Shown here piece by piece: positions 7,474 through 17,030 of a stretch of 35,729 nt of DNA. The stretch lies in contig DXEM01000030.1 in the NCBI GenBank assembly GCA_019114985.1, positions 1-35,729 on the forward strand, read 5' to 3'. Below the pieces are notes generated by a model. That model was not told where the DNA came from and searched no databases. It worked only from the letters and a program-made list of their open reading frames with translations. The DNA comes from Candidatus Anaerostipes excrementavium. Lineage in GTDB: Bacteria > Bacillota > Clostridia > Lachnospirales > Lachnospiraceae. A program made the translations under genes and the position numbers. Every line of letters starts with the position of its first letter. Positions within the stretch are counted from its first letter, which is position 1.

Positions 7474-9531
7474 ATGGGCACCTTTTTAGAAAATATAAGG
7501 CAGACAGGAAAAAAGATAGGATCGGCATTAAAGGCGATAGGACTTGTGATCGTAGATAAGCTGCGGAAGCATCCGATTCTTTGTAATATCGTTTTGTCTG
7601 TGCTTATGACGGTTATATTGGAGACGCTTGGAAGACAGAGAGCGGATTTTTCCAACATTTTTGCGTTCGCCAATGTGAGAACGAAAATGTTCTTATATAG
7701 TATTCTCATCGTCTTTTTGTCATATTCTGTTGTGTTGATCGTAAAACGAAGGCTGTTTACTTATATTATTGTAACGCTTTTGTGGTCGATTGTGGGAATC
7801 GTCAACTGGATGATGCTGAATACAAGGAATACACCGTTTACTTATGTGGATATTACCTTGTTAAAGTCCGTTCTGCCGGTTATGTCTAATTATTTTACGC
7901 CAACGGAGATTGTTTCCATGGGAGCGCTGATTTTGATTGCTCTGGTTCTTTTAGTCGTAGCATTCATGTATCTTCCAATGGAGAAAAAGCTGAAGAGAAA
8001 GAAAGGATTTCTGCAGTTAGCTGTGATCTGTGCTGCTTTCTCAGGAGTAACGGCCATGGGATTTCGCAGTGGAGTTCTGACTGATCAGATCCACAACATC
8101 TTACTTGCTTTCAATGATTATGGTACATCATATTGCTTTGCGATCACTGCGTTAAAGAACGGAATCGACAAACCGTCCAATTATTCGCAGAAGAAGATCG
8201 ACAATATTATGAAAGAGACAGACCGGAAGATTGAAGAGAAGGAGAAAGCAGACAATAAGGTCAAGAAACCGAATATTATATTTGTACAGTTAGAATCTCA
8301 TTTTGACATTACACAGGTCAAAGGTGTGAAATTCAACAAAGACCCATTGGCGAATTTCCACAAATATATGAAAGGATATTCCTCCGGCCAGCTTTCCATG
8401 CCTTCTTACGGAGCCGGAACAGCCAACTCTGAGTTTGAGGTGATTACAGGAATGAATCTGGATCATTTCGGTGCGGCAGAATATCCGTACAAAACGGTGC
8501 TGCAGGATACAACGACAGAGAGCATGGCGACAGTCTTAAAAGAACAGGGATATTCTGCTCATGCGATCCATAATAACAGTGCAGCTTTCTATGACCGAGA
8601 TTTAGTATTCTCTCAGCTGGGATTCGATACCTTTACAACAAAGGAAACGATGAACATTAAGAAGTGGACCGAGAACGGATGGGCAAAAGATACCGTATTG
8701 ACAGGATGCATCAATGATGCGCTGGATTCTACGGATCAGCAGGATTATGTTTATTGTATTTCTGTTCAGGGGCATGGAGACTACCCGACAACAGAGATCA
8801 TTGAGAATCCGGAGATTACGGTCAGCGGTATTGAAGATGAAGGATTGAAGAATAAATATACTTATTATGCGAACCAGGTTTATCAGATGGATCAGTTCGT
8901 AGGAGATCTTGTTCATTCTCTGGAAAAACGTAATGAAGAGACGATTCTTGTTATGTATGGAGATCATTTGCCAAGTCTGGATATTGATGATAAGGATCTG
9001 ACCTATGGCAATAAATATGAGACAAGTTATTTTATCTGGGATAACATAGGACTCCAGAAAGAAGACGGCGTCATTGAGGCCTATGATCTGGGAGCGGAGA
9101 TCCTTGATAAATGCAATATCCATAACGGAGTCATCAACAGTTTCCATCAGACACGAAAAGGAACAGAGAATTATCAGGAAGATATGAAAGATCTGCAGTA
9201 TGATATGCTGTATGGGAAGCAGTATGTATGGAATCAGGAAAATCCATTCCAGGCGACGGATATTACATTTGGCATCAGAGATGTAGAAGTATCGAAGGCT
9301 TACGAGACAGCAGACAGCGTGTTTATTGTCGGCAATAATTTCACCAATTATGCAGAAGTGTATGTGGATGACGTGCAGGTGAATACAACTTATCACAATG
9401 AGCATTTGCTGGAGGTTTCAAGAGAAGATCTGCAGGATGGGGATACGTTCTCTGTCAGCATCGTCAGCAAAGCGCCTAGGGTGCTTCGAACGTCAAAGAA
9501 TTATGTTTACAAAGAAAATAGCGGAAATTAG
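7474..9531 (+). CDS. LtaS-like membrane phosphoglycerol transferase (sulfatase superfamily) with IPT/TIG-like C-terminus
   Basis: A 685-residue polytopic membrane enzyme of the LtaS/MdoB class, which transfers glycerol-phosphate or a similar head group outside the membrane. About five hydrophobic segments (roughly residues 36-53, 70-91, 93-113, 146-168 and 177-196) precede the extracellular alkaline-phosphatase-fold domain. Metal and catalytic residues are visible: Glu274 (VQLESHFD), the nucleophile Thr316 (YGAGTANSEFE), His434 (GHGDYP) and Asp497-His498 (MYGDHLPS). Residues about 600-680 form an extra beta-rich module (SVFIVGNNFTNYAEVYVDDV) that looks like an IPT/TIG fold. GAAGGAG precedes ATG 7474. 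It could make lipoteichoic acid or decorate a surface glycan; the sequence does not say which. Confidence 0.88.
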   Translation: MGTFLENIRQTGKKIGSALKAIGLVIVDKLRKHPILCNIVLSVLMTVILETLGRQRADFSNIFAFANVRTKMFLYSILIVFLSYSVVLIVKRRLFTYIIVTLLWSIVGIVNWMMLNTRNTPFTYVDITLLKSVLPVMSNYFTPTEIVSMGALILIALVLLVVAFMYLPMEKKLKRKKGFLQLAVICAAFSGVTAMGFRSGVLTDQIHNILLAFNDYGTSYCFAITALKNGIDKPSNYSQKKIDNIMKETDRKIEEKEKADNKVKKPNIIFVQLESHFDITQVKGVKFNKDPLANFHKYMKGYSSGQLSMPSYGAGTANSEFEVITGMNLDHFGAAEYPYKTVLQDTTTESMATVLKEQGYSAHAIHNNSAAFYDRDLVFSQLGFDTFTTKETMNIKKWTENGWAKDTVLTGCINDALDSTDQQDYVYCISVQGHGDYPTTEIIENPEITVSGIEDEGLKNKYTYYANQVYQMDQFVGDLVHSLEKRNEETILVMYGDHLPSLDIDDKDLTYGNKYETSYFIWDNIGLQKEDGVIEAYDLGAEILDKCNIHNGVINSFHQTRKGTENYQEDMKDLQYDMLYGKQYVWNQENPFQATDITFGIRDVEVSKAYETADSVFIVGNNFTNYAEVYVDDVQVNTTYHNEHLLEVSREDLQDGDTFSVSIVSKAPRVLRTSKNYVYKENSGN

Positions 9532-9541
9532 GCAAATGCGC

Positions 9542-9571
9542 TTGTATAGTCCGCGGGGCGTATGCTATAAT
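9542..9571 (+). promoter_or_regulatory. Extended -10 promoter of tig-clpP-clpX
   Basis: TGCTATAAT (9563-9571) is an extended -10 with consensus TATAAT; the -35 TTGTAT (9542-9547, 18-bp spacer) is weak. It begins 11 bp after the LtaS-like stop codon and would start transcription about 50 bp before tig. No CIRCE or CtsR-type operator is evident. Confidence 0.6.
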
Positions 9572-9629
9572 GGTTAAATATTTGTGAAATTTACAAAATG
9601 ATAATAATTTTTTAGGAGGATTCATAAAG

Positions 9630-10910
9630 ATGAGTTTGCAAGTGGAAAACTTAGAGCATAATATGGTAAAGGTAACAATGGAAGCTGATGCGGCAAAATT
9701 AGACGCTGCAATTACAAAAGCCTATAATAAGAAGAAAAATCAGTTCAGCATTCCAGGGTTCCGTAAAGGAAAAGTACCTCAGAAACTGATCGAAAAAGAA
9801 TATGGAGTTGAGATTTTCTACGAAGATGCAGCTAATATTCTGATTCCGGAAGTTTATGAAGCAGAGATGAAAGACTGCGATTTGGACATCGTTTCCAGAC
9901 CGGAGATCGATGTTGTACAGCTGGAGAAAGGAAAACCTTTCATCTTTACAGCAGAACTTGCGGTAAAACCGGAAGTAACATTAGGAGAATATAAGGGAAT
10001 GGATGTCCCTAAGACAAGAATCACAGTAAAGAAAGAAGAAATTGAAGAAGAACTGAAGAAGACACAGGAGCAGAACGCTCGTGAGATTACAATCGAAGAT
10101 CGTCCGGTAAAAGACGGAGATATCTTAACAATTGATTATTCCGGATCTGTAGACGGAGAGAAATTCGAAGGCGGAACAGCCGAAGATCAGACATTGGTGA
10201 TCGGTTCCGGAGCTTTTATTCCTGGATTTGAAGAGCAGCTGATCGGCAAAGAATTAAATGAAGAGACAGCAATTGACGTGACATTCCCAGAAGAGTATCA
10301 TGCATCAGATCTTGCTGGAAAAGCGGCTGTTTTTGAAGTGAAGATCAAAGGAATCAAAGAGAAAGAACTTCCGGAATTAGATGATGAGTTTGCTTCCGAG
10401 GTTTCTGAATTTGAGACATTAGAAGAGTACAAAGCGGATATCAAAGAAAAGATCCGTGAGCGTAAAAAAGAAGAAGCGAATACAGCAAGAGAAAACAAGA
10501 TCGTTGATCTTGTGGTAGAGAATGCGCAGATGGATATTCCGGACGCTATGATCGAAGAACAGGTTCAGCAGATGACAGACGAATTTGCTCAGAGATTAAG
10601 TTATCAGGGATTGAGCTTTGAACAGTATCTCCAGTTCTCCGGAATGGATGCACAGAAATTTGCAGATGATATGAAACCACAGGCAGTTAAGAGAATCGAG
10701 ACTCGCCTGGTATTAGAAGCAATCGTAAAAGCAGAAAATATTGAAGCGAGCGAAGAAGACTTTAAGGAAGAATTAGGCAAGATGGCTGCGATGTACCAGA
10801 TGGAAGCAGATCAGCTTGAGAAGATGATCCAGGGCCCTCAGAAGGAACAGATGATGGATGACATCGCTGTGCAGAAAGCAGTTGACTTCCTCGTTGCAGA
10901 AGCAAAATAA
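9630..10910 (+). CDS. tig: Trigger factor (ribosome-associated chaperone and prolyl isomerase)
   Basis: A 426-residue protein, the normal length, that binds ribosomes at the exit tunnel and protects nascent chains. The N-terminal ribosome-binding domain has the GFRKGKVP signature (about residues 43-50). The FKBP-type PPIase domain spans roughly residues 150-240 (VKDGDILTIDYSGSVDGEKF, GSGAFIPGFEEQLIG). The acidic, helical C-terminal chaperone domain follows. An AGGAGG site precedes ATG 9630. It heads a tight tig-clpP-clpX operon (24 and 21 bp gaps), the usual order in Clostridia, coupling folding of new chains to ClpXP degradation. Confidence 0.98.
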   Translation: MSLQVENLEHNMVKVTMEADAAKLDAAITKAYNKKKNQFSIPGFRKGKVPQKLIEKEYGVEIFYEDAANILIPEVYEAEMKDCDLDIVSRPEIDVVQLEKGKPFIFTAELAVKPEVTLGEYKGMDVPKTRITVKKEEIEEELKKTQEQNAREITIEDRPVKDGDILTIDYSGSVDGEKFEGGTAEDQTLVIGSGAFIPGFEEQLIGKELNEETAIDVTFPEEYHASDLAGKAAVFEVKIKGIKEKELPELDDEFASEVSEFETLEEYKADIKEKIRERKKEEANTARENKIVDLVVENAQMDIPDAMIEEQVQQMTDEFAQRLSYQGLSFEQYLQFSGMDAQKFADDMKPQAVKRIETRLVLEAIVKAENIEASEEDFKEELGKMAAMYQMEADQLEKMIQGPQKEQMMDDIAVQKAVDFLVAEAK

Positions 10911-10934
10911 GACATAGTATTAGGAGGATGCGGT

Positions 10935-11519
10935 ATGAGTTTAGTACCTTATGTCATTGAACAGACAAGCAGAGGAGAGAGATCTTATGATATCTATTCC
11001 CGTCTGTTAAAGGAAAGAATTATCTTTTTAGGAGAAGAAGTTACGGATGTAACGGCAAGCCTGATTGTTTCACAGCTGCTGTTTTTGGAATCAGAAGATC
11101 CGGAGAAGGATATCAGTCTTTATATCAACAGTCCGGGAGGGTCTGTGACAGCAGGTATGGCAATCTACGATACGATGCAGTATGTGAAGTGTGACGTATC
11201 CACGATGTGCATGGGCATGGCTGCGAGTATGGGTGCTTTTCTCCTGGCAGGAGGAACAAAAGGCAAGCGTTTCGCGCTGCCGAATGCGGAAATTATGATT
11301 CATCAGCCATCCGGAGGAGCACAGGGACAGGCAACAGAGATCGAGATTGCCGCAGAGCATATTCTTAAGACAAAGAAACGTTTGAATACGATTTTAAGTG
11401 AGAATACCGGACAGCCGTATGAGACCATTGCAAAAGATACCGATCGTGACAACTGGCTTTCAGCTCAGGAAGCGGTTGCATACGGTTTGATCGATAAAGT
11501 CGTAGAAAAGAGACAATAA
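10935..11519 (+). CDS. clpP: ATP-dependent Clp protease proteolytic subunit
   Basis: A 194-residue serine peptidase that assembles as a 14-mer barrel and degrades substrates fed by ClpX or other Clp ATPases. The catalytic triad is at the canonical positions: Ser98 (GMAASMGAF), His123 (MIHQPSGG) and Asp172 (TDRDNW). The N-terminal axial loop region ([19 protein letters not shown]) and the handle helix are intact. AGGAGG precedes ATG 10935. It is co-transcribed with tig and clpX. Confidence 0.98.
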   Translation: MSLVPYVIEQTSRGERSYDIYSRLLKERIIFLGEEVTDVTASLIVSQLLFLESEDPEKDISLYINSPGGSVTAGMAIYDTMQYVKCDVSTMCMGMAASMGAFLLAGGTKGKRFALPNAEIMIHQPSGGAQGQATEIEIAAEHILKTKKRLNTILSENTGQPYETIAKDTDRDNWLSAQEAVAYGLIDKVVEKRQ

Positions 11520-11540
11520 GAAAAGAATTGAGGTGGTCTG

Positions 11541-12839
11541 GTGCCAAGTTATAATGATGAAAAGAAAGTATTGAGATGTTCTTTCTGCAATAAGACCCAG
11601 GATCAGGTGCGTAAGCTGATTGCGGGGCCGAAAGCGAAGGGTGTGTATATCTGTGATGAATGTATTGATATCTGCGCCGAGATCATTGCGGAAGAATTTG
11701 AACAATATGCAGAGGATTCAGAGATTCATCTGAAGAAACCGAGAGAGATCAAAGAATTTTTGGATGAATATGTCATCGGACAGGATGAAGCAAAAAAAGT
11801 CCTTTCCGTTGCTGTGTATAATCACTATAAGAGGATTCTTATGGGCGGAGATGCAGATGTCGACCTGCAGAAGAGTAATATTCTGATGCTGGGACCGACC
11901 GGTTCCGGAAAGACACTGCTTGCTCAGACGCTTGCAAAGATGCTGAACGTGCCATTTGCTATTGCGGATGCTACGGCATTGACAGAAGCCGGATATGTTG
12001 GTGAAGATGTGGAGAATATTCTCCTTAAGATTATCCAGGCGGCGGATTACGACATGGAACGTGCCCAGTGCGGAATCATCTATATTGATGAGATTGATAA
12101 AATCACGAGAAAATCCGAGAATACGTCCATTACAAGAGATGTATCAGGAGAAGGTGTACAGCAGGCCTTGCTGAAGATTATTGAGGGTACTGTTGCCTCT
12201 GTACCGCCGCAGGGCGGAAGAAAACATCCGCATCAGGAGTTTATTCAGATTGATACAACGAATATCCTGTTTATCTGCGGAGGTGCATTTGATGGTCTGG
12301 AGAAGATCATCGAATCCAGAATCGGAAAGAAATCCATTGGATTCGGAGCGGATGTCATTGGACAGAGACAGGCAGATTTGGGAGCATTGCTGGCTCAGGC
12401 TCTGCCGGAAGATTTCGTAAAATTCGGACTGATTCCGGAATTTATCGGACGTGTGCCGGTGAACGTATCACTGAATCCGTTGGACAAAGAAGCTTTGGTT
12501 CGCATTTTGCAGGAGCCAAAGAGCGCTTTGGTGAAGCAATATAAGAAACTGTTCGAGATGGATGGTGTGTCTCTGGAATTTGAACAGGATGCATTGGAAG
12601 CCGTTGCTCAGAAAGCGTTGGAGCGTAAGACCGGGGCCAGAGGACTGCGGGCGATCGTAGAAAAGGTTATCATGGATCTTATGTACGAGATTCCGTCAGA
12701 ACCGGATGTATCCAGATGTATTATCACAAAAGAAGTGGTAGAAGAAGGTGCATACCCGCTGATCGAGCGTTCTGATCGTAAGATCAAAGCTTCCGGATCA
12801 AAGAAGAGAATAAAGAAGAGCAATCCGGAAATTGCATAA
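11541..12839 (+). CDS. clpX: ATP-dependent Clp protease ATP-binding subunit ClpX
   Basis: A 432-residue AAA+ unfoldase partner of ClpP. The N-terminal zinc-binding domain has four cysteines (Cys13, Cys16, Cys38, Cys41). Walker A is GPTGSGKT (118-125). The pore-1 loop GYVGED, Walker B IIYIDEID, the RKH loop ([10 protein letters not shown]) and the IGF-type ClpP-contact segment (SIGFGAD) are all present. The start is GTG 11541 behind GAGGTGG; the translation from there begins [13 protein letters not shown], leaving the zinc domain intact. It is the last gene before a hairpin terminator, so most transcription from the tig promoter should end here. Confidence 0.98.
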   Translation: MPSYNDEKKVLRCSFCNKTQDQVRKLIAGPKAKGVYICDECIDICAEIIAEEFEQYAEDSEIHLKKPREIKEFLDEYVIGQDEAKKVLSVAVYNHYKRILMGGDADVDLQKSNILMLGPTGSGKTLLAQTLAKMLNVPFAIADATALTEAGYVGEDVENILLKIIQAADYDMERAQCGIIYIDEIDKITRKSENTSITRDVSGEGVQQALLKIIEGTVASVPPQGGRKHPHQEFIQIDTTNILFICGGAFDGLEKIIESRIGKKSIGFGADVIGQRQADLGALLAQALPEDFVKFGLIPEFIGRVPVNVSLNPLDKEALVRILQEPKSALVKQYKKLFEMDGVSLEFEQDALEAVAQKALERKTGARGLRAIVEKVIMDLMYEIPSEPDVSRCIITKEVVEEGAYPLIERSDRKIKASGSKKRIKKSNPEIA

Positions 12840-12866
12840 CAAGATCAATCAGGAAAACCTGAATAT

Positions 12867-12916
12867 AAAAACTGCTTTCGTACAAGGAACCCTTGTGTCA
12901 AAAGCAGTTTTTCTTT
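12867..12916 (+). terminator. Terminator between clpX and lon
   Basis: AAAAACTGCTTT (12867-12878) pairs with AAAGCAGTTTTT (12901-12912), and an inner stem ACAAGG/CCTTGT (12882-12887 with 12891-12896) caps it. The T tract (12908-12916) ends 5 bp before the lon ribosome binding site. No good promoter is visible between hairpin and lon, so lon may depend on read-through. Confidence 0.75.
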
Positions 12917-12932
12917 TAAAAAGGAGAATCAA

Positions 12933-15251
12933 ATGAAAAAGATATTGCCAATGGTTGCCTTAAGAGGAAAATATATTTTCCCTAATACGGTGATTCATTT
13001 TGATGTATCCAGAAGTAAATCCATACGTGCCATTGAGGAGGCCATGCAGCAGGATCAGTTAATCTTTTTAAACAACCAGCTGGATCCTACCCTGGAAGAT
13101 CCGGGAATTGTGGATCTCTATAACATCGGGACGCTGGCGAAGATCAAACAGATGGTAAAACTGCCTCAGAATATTGTGCGAATCTTTGCGGAAGGATTAT
13201 TTCGCGCAGAGATGACCGGAGTCTGTGATGAAGAACCGGTATTTCGAGTGGAAATTGCCTATAATCATGTGGAACAAGAGCCGTTTGCTCCATTTGAACG
13301 GGAAGCAATGCTGAGATCCATCCGAGAAAGCTTTGAGCGGTATACCAAAGAGTGGAGCCAGATGGATCAGAATCTGGTAAGCTATATTTTGATGCAGCAG
13401 GACTTGGAACTTTTGGTGGATCAGCTGGCAACTCACATTCCGTTTTCTCTGGAAGATAAGCAAAGAATCCTGGAGGAGATGGATTTAAAGACCCGTTGTG
13501 AAGATATGCTGGCGCTTTTGGAAGAAGAACTGGAAGTAATGTCGATCCGTGGAGAAATCCAGAAAAAAGTCAGAGCAAATGTGGATAAAAATCAAAAAGA
13601 ATATATGCTTCGGGAGGAAATGAAAGTCATCCGGGAAGAATTAGGAGAGACGAATATCGAAGACGAAGCTCAGGAGTTTTTGGATCAGCTTGGGAAGATC
13701 AAGGCTTCCAAAGAAGTGAAGGAAAAGATTAAAAAAGAAATCGGACGATTTCAGGCAATCGGCATGAGTACGCCGGAAAGTTCGGTCCTGAGAACCTATA
13801 TCGAAACGATGCTGGATGTACCGTGGGAGCGAAGATCCAGAGATTCGAAAGATTTGGAGCGAGCCGAAGAGATTCTGAACGAAGACCATTATGGTCTGGA
13901 AAAGGTAAAAGAAAGGATTTTGGAGTATCTGGCAGCCCGTGCTATGAGCGGAAAAAAAGATGCAGCGATCTTGTGCCTGTTTGGACCTCCGGGAACAGGA
14001 AAAACCTCCATTGCCAGATCCATTGCCAAAGCCACAGATAAAGAATACATTCGGCTTTCTCTTGGCGGTGTCCGGGATGAATCAGAGATCCGCGGACATC
14101 GGAAAACCTATGTGGGAGCCATGCCGGGCAGGATCGTGGAAGCGCTTCGCAGAGTCAAAGTAAGGAATCCTCTGATGCTGTTAGATGAGATCGATAAAGC
14201 AGGAAAAGATCAAAGAGGAGATACGGCTTCTGCGCTGTTGGAAGTGCTGGATCCTGAGCAAAATGAACATTTCCAGGATCACTATCTGGAAGTTCCGTTA
14301 AATTTAAGTGATGTTTTGTTCATTGCGACTGCCAATGATCTTTCTCTGATTCCAAGACCGCTTCTTGACCGAATGGAGATCATCGAGGTATCCAGCTATT
14401 CGGAGAATGAGAAATACCATATCGCCGAGCGTTATTTGGTACGGAAACAAAGAGAGGCAAATGGATTAAATGAGCAGCAGATCCAATGGAAAGAAGATGC
14501 CCTTCGGTTCCTGATCTCATCTTATACCAGAGAGGCAGGTGTGCGTGATCTGGAACGTAAGATCGGTCAGGTATCCAGAAAGGTGACGAAAGATATTTAT
14601 CAGAAAAAACATCGGAAAGTGACCATTACCAAAAAGAAAGTAAGAGATTATCTCGGTGTTCCGCCTTATGAATGGGAGAAAGAATCTTTAAAAGATCAGG
14701 TTGGTATCGTTCATGGTCTGGCGTGGACTGCAGTAGGCGGCGCCACCTTAAAGATCGAGGTAAATGTCATGCCCGGGAAAGGAAGAATCCAGGTGACCGG
14801 TTCTCTGGGCGATGTTATGAAGGAATCCTCTCAGGCTGCGATCAGTTATATCCGCAGCCAAGGCCGTAAGTACAAAATCAGAGCCGATTATTTTGAGAAA
14901 CATGATATCCATATTCATATACCGGAAGGGGCTGTGCCGAAAGATGGCCCATCTGCGGGAATCACAATGACGACAGCCGTACTTTCCGCGATTACAGGAA
15001 AGAAGGTAAGGGGAGACCTTGCAATGACAGGAGAAGTAACGATCCGAGGCGAGGTCCTGCCGATCGGCGGACTTAAAGAGAAGCTGTTGGCTGCCAAACG
15101 CCTGGGAATTCGAACCGTCCTGGTTCCAAAATCCAATGAAAAAGATGTCAAAGAATTTCACGAGGAAATCACGCAGGGATTGTCGATTATCTATGTGCGG
15201 ACGATGAATCAGGTCATCAAAGAAGCTATGGCAAAAGAAGCGGAGGAATGA
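12933..15251 (+). CDS. lon: ATP-dependent protease Lon (LonA)
   Basis: A 772-residue cytosolic ATP-dependent serine protease that degrades misfolded and regulatory proteins. It has the full LonA layout: N-terminal LAN substrate domain (about 1-200, starting PMVALRGKYIFPNTVIHFDV), coiled-coil linker, AAA+ module with Walker A GPPGTGKT (351-358) and Walker B LMLLDEIDK, and the C-terminal protease domain with the Ser674-Lys717 dyad (KDGPSAGITM; IGGLKEKLLAAKR). The dyad spacing of 43 residues is the same as in E. coli Lon. AAGGAG lies just before ATG 12933. Its stop region overlaps the ribosome binding site of folC, so folC is translationally linked to it. Confidence 0.98.
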   Translation: MKKILPMVALRGKYIFPNTVIHFDVSRSKSIRAIEEAMQQDQLIFLNNQLDPTLEDPGIVDLYNIGTLAKIKQMVKLPQNIVRIFAEGLFRAEMTGVCDEEPVFRVEIAYNHVEQEPFAPFEREAMLRSIRESFERYTKEWSQMDQNLVSYILMQQDLELLVDQLATHIPFSLEDKQRILEEMDLKTRCEDMLALLEEELEVMSIRGEIQKKVRANVDKNQKEYMLREEMKVIREELGETNIEDEAQEFLDQLGKIKASKEVKEKIKKEIGRFQAIGMSTPESSVLRTYIETMLDVPWERRSRDSKDLERAEEILNEDHYGLEKVKERILEYLAARAMSGKKDAAILCLFGPPGTGKTSIARSIAKATDKEYIRLSLGGVRDESEIRGHRKTYVGAMPGRIVEALRRVKVRNPLMLLDEIDKAGKDQRGDTASALLEVLDPEQNEHFQDHYLEVPLNLSDVLFIATANDLSLIPRPLLDRMEIIEVSSYSENEKYHIAERYLVRKQREANGLNEQQIQWKEDALRFLISSYTREAGVRDLERKIGQVSRKVTKDIYQKKHRKVTITKKKVRDYLGVPPYEWEKESLKDQVGIVHGLAWTAVGGATLKIEVNVMPGKGRIQVTGSLGDVMKESSQAAISYIRSQGRKYKIRADYFEKHDIHIHIPEGAVPKDGPSAGITMTTAVLSAITGKKVRGDLAMTGEVTIRGEVLPIGGLKEKLLAAKRLGIRTVLVPKSNEKDVKEFHEEITQGLSIIYVRTMNQVIKEAMAKEAEE

Positions 15252-15256
15252 GAACT

Positions 15257-16528
15257 ATGACGTATGAGGAAGCAATGGAATTCATACAGAATACGAATAA
15301 ATTCGGAAGCGTACTGGGATTGGATAATATCAAAGAACTGCTGAAACGTTTGGAAAATCCTCAGGAAACATTAAAAGTCGTACACATTGCGGGGACCAAC
15401 GGAAAGGGATCGATTCTTGCTTACCTTGCTTCTGTATTTCGGGAAAGCGGATATCGGGCGGGGCGCTATGTCTCACCGGCCTCTTTCGCCTATGAGGAAC
15501 GTTTTCGTATCAATGAGGAGAACATATCCAAGGAGAATCTATGCTTTTATATGGAGAAGCTGAAAGAAGTCTCAGAAGAGATGGTGCAGGATGGCTTAGA
15601 TCATCCGACCATGTTTGAAATCGAAACAGCGCTCAGCTTTTTGTATTTTGCAGATCAAAAAACCGATGTGGTTCTTTTGGAAACCGGAATGGGAGGCAGA
15701 CTGGATGCGACAAATGTAGTTTCCAGGCCAATCTGTACCGTGATCGGGTCAATCGGCTATGATCATATGCAGTATCTTGGGACAACATTGCCTGAGATTG
15801 CGGGGGAAAAAGCAGGAATCTTAAAAGAAGGATGTCCGGTTATATCCTATGATAATGGGGAAGAAGTGAACGCAGTGATCGAGGCGGCGGCACGTGAAAA
15901 ACATTGTCCGATCGAATTTGTAAATTCTGCAGGAATTCGGGTGTTATCTCAGAATTTGGAGAGGCAGAGCTTTGCCTATCGAAGCAGCCGGGGACGCTTT
16001 TATGAGAAGATCGAGATTCCTTTGCTGGGGAGTCATCAGATACCAAATGCGACGACAGCGCTGGAAGTGCTGGAAATCATAAAAAATTATTATTGCATCA
16101 GCGAGTTTCAGACGGAAGAAGGATTTCGAAATACAATCTGGAGAGGAAGATTGGAAAAGCTTTCCGATCATCCTCTGATCTTTTGTGACGGAGCTCACAA
16201 CCCAGATGGTGCGGCCCGTCTGGCAGAATTTCTGGAAAATAATTTTACAAACAGAAGAATCATTTATATAATAGGAGTATTGGCAGACAAAGAGTACGAG
16301 AAGATGATAGAGACTACAGCGAAGTTTGCGAATCGTATTTATACGGTGGCGCCGGACAATGAGAGAGCTTTATCAAGCCGGGAACTGGCTTTTGTGGTTC
16401 GGAAATATCATACAGACGTACAGGAAAGGAGCCGTTTGGCTTCCTGTCTGGAAGAAGTGAAGAAAGAAGCCGGAGAAGAGGATGTGATCGTAATATTCGG
16501 TACATTGTCTTTTCAGAAGGAATTATAG
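15257..16528 (+). CDS. folC: Bifunctional folylpolyglutamate synthase / dihydrofolate synthase
   Basis: A 423-residue Mur-ligase-fold enzyme that adds glutamate to dihydropteroate and extends folate polyglutamate tails using ATP. Visible motifs are the P-loop GTNGKGS (46-52), ETGMGGRLDATN, the omega-loop region and CDGAHNPDGAARL of the C-terminal domain. The start is ATG 15257: GGAGGA at 15242-15247 is 9 bp upstream of it, whereas the alternative ATG 15248 would directly abut that site. The coding region begins 5 bp after lon ends, and its ribosome binding site lies inside the end of lon. It opens the folate gene run folC-HD-folP-folBK. Confidence 0.95.
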   Translation: MTYEEAMEFIQNTNKFGSVLGLDNIKELLKRLENPQETLKVVHIAGTNGKGSILAYLASVFRESGYRAGRYVSPASFAYEERFRINEENISKENLCFYMEKLKEVSEEMVQDGLDHPTMFEIETALSFLYFADQKTDVVLLETGMGGRLDATNVVSRPICTVIGSIGYDHMQYLGTTLPEIAGEKAGILKEGCPVISYDNGEEVNAVIEAAAREKHCPIEFVNSAGIRVLSQNLERQSFAYRSSRGRFYEKIEIPLLGSHQIPNATTALEVLEIIKNYYCISEFQTEEGFRNTIWRGRLEKLSDHPLIFCDGAHNPDGAARLAEFLENNFTNRRIIYIIGVLADKEYEKMIETTAKFANRIYTVAPDNERALSSRELAFVVRKYHTDVQERSRLASCLEEVKKEAGEEDVIVIFGTLSFQKEL

Positions 16529-16539
16529 AGGAAAAGGTT

Positions 16540-17022
16540 GTGGAACGATTCCAAAGAATCATTCAAAATAAATATTTTAGGGAAGAATATGACAGATTAA
16601 AGGAACTGGAAAAGGACAGAAGGTTTTGCTGTCATGATATGGAGCATATCCTTGCAGTCGCCAGAATATGTTATATCATCGTTCTTGAAAGACAGGCAGA
16701 GGTATCCAAAGACGTGGTTTATGGAACAGCATTCCTTCATGATCTGGGAAGAAGGGCACAATACGAAGAAGGGAAGTCTCACGAGGAAGAAGGAGCGAGA
16801 CTTGCAGGGAAGATTCTTCCTGCGTGCGGTTATGAACCCTGGGAAGTCGAAATGATCGTTGAAACGATCAGAGGACACCGTAAGGAGAGCTTTGGAGACC
16901 CGGATCACTTTGCTAATATCTTTTACAAAGCGGATAAGCTCTCCAGAGACTGTCTTCATTGTGAGGCAAAAGAAGAGTGCTATTGGCCCGAAGAGAAAAA
17001 AAACAACAAGTATCAATATTAG
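16540..17022 (+). CDS. HD-domain phosphohydrolase in the folate operon
   Basis: A 160-residue HD-superfamily protein starting at GTG 16540 behind an AGAGGAAAAGG site. It carries the metal-binding pattern HDMEH (His and neighbouring residues near 29-33), the diagnostic AFLHDLGRR and a later IRGHRK and YKADKLSRD. A Cys-rich tail (DCLHCEAKEECYW) follows. HD proteins of this size hydrolyse phosphomonoesters or nucleotides. It sits 11 bp after folC and 8 bp before folP, inside a run of folate genes. The run has no folE and no Nudix pterin pyrophosphatase, so removal of phosphate from dihydroneopterin (tri)phosphate is a plausible job, but this is inference from context only. Confidence 0.85.
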   Translation: MERFQRIIQNKYFREEYDRLKELEKDRRFCCHDMEHILAVARICYIIVLERQAEVSKDVVYGTAFLHDLGRRAQYEEGKSHEEEGARLAGKILPACGYEPWEVEMIVETIRGHRKESFGDPDHFANIFYKADKLSRDCLHCEAKEECYWPEEKKNNKYQY

Positions 17023-17030
17023 GAGATTAT

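Noticed and set aside
8602-9405. A 267-residue minus-strand open frame opposite the LtaS-like gene
   Set aside because: Its composition (Ile/His/Cys-rich) is typical of an antisense shadow, it has no start signals, and the plus-strand frame carries clear catalytic motifs.
16977-17030. An 18-residue N-terminal extension of FolP
   Set aside because: It overlaps the HD gene, lacks a ribosome binding site and is unlike FolP N-termini; ATG 17031 has an ideal AGGAG.
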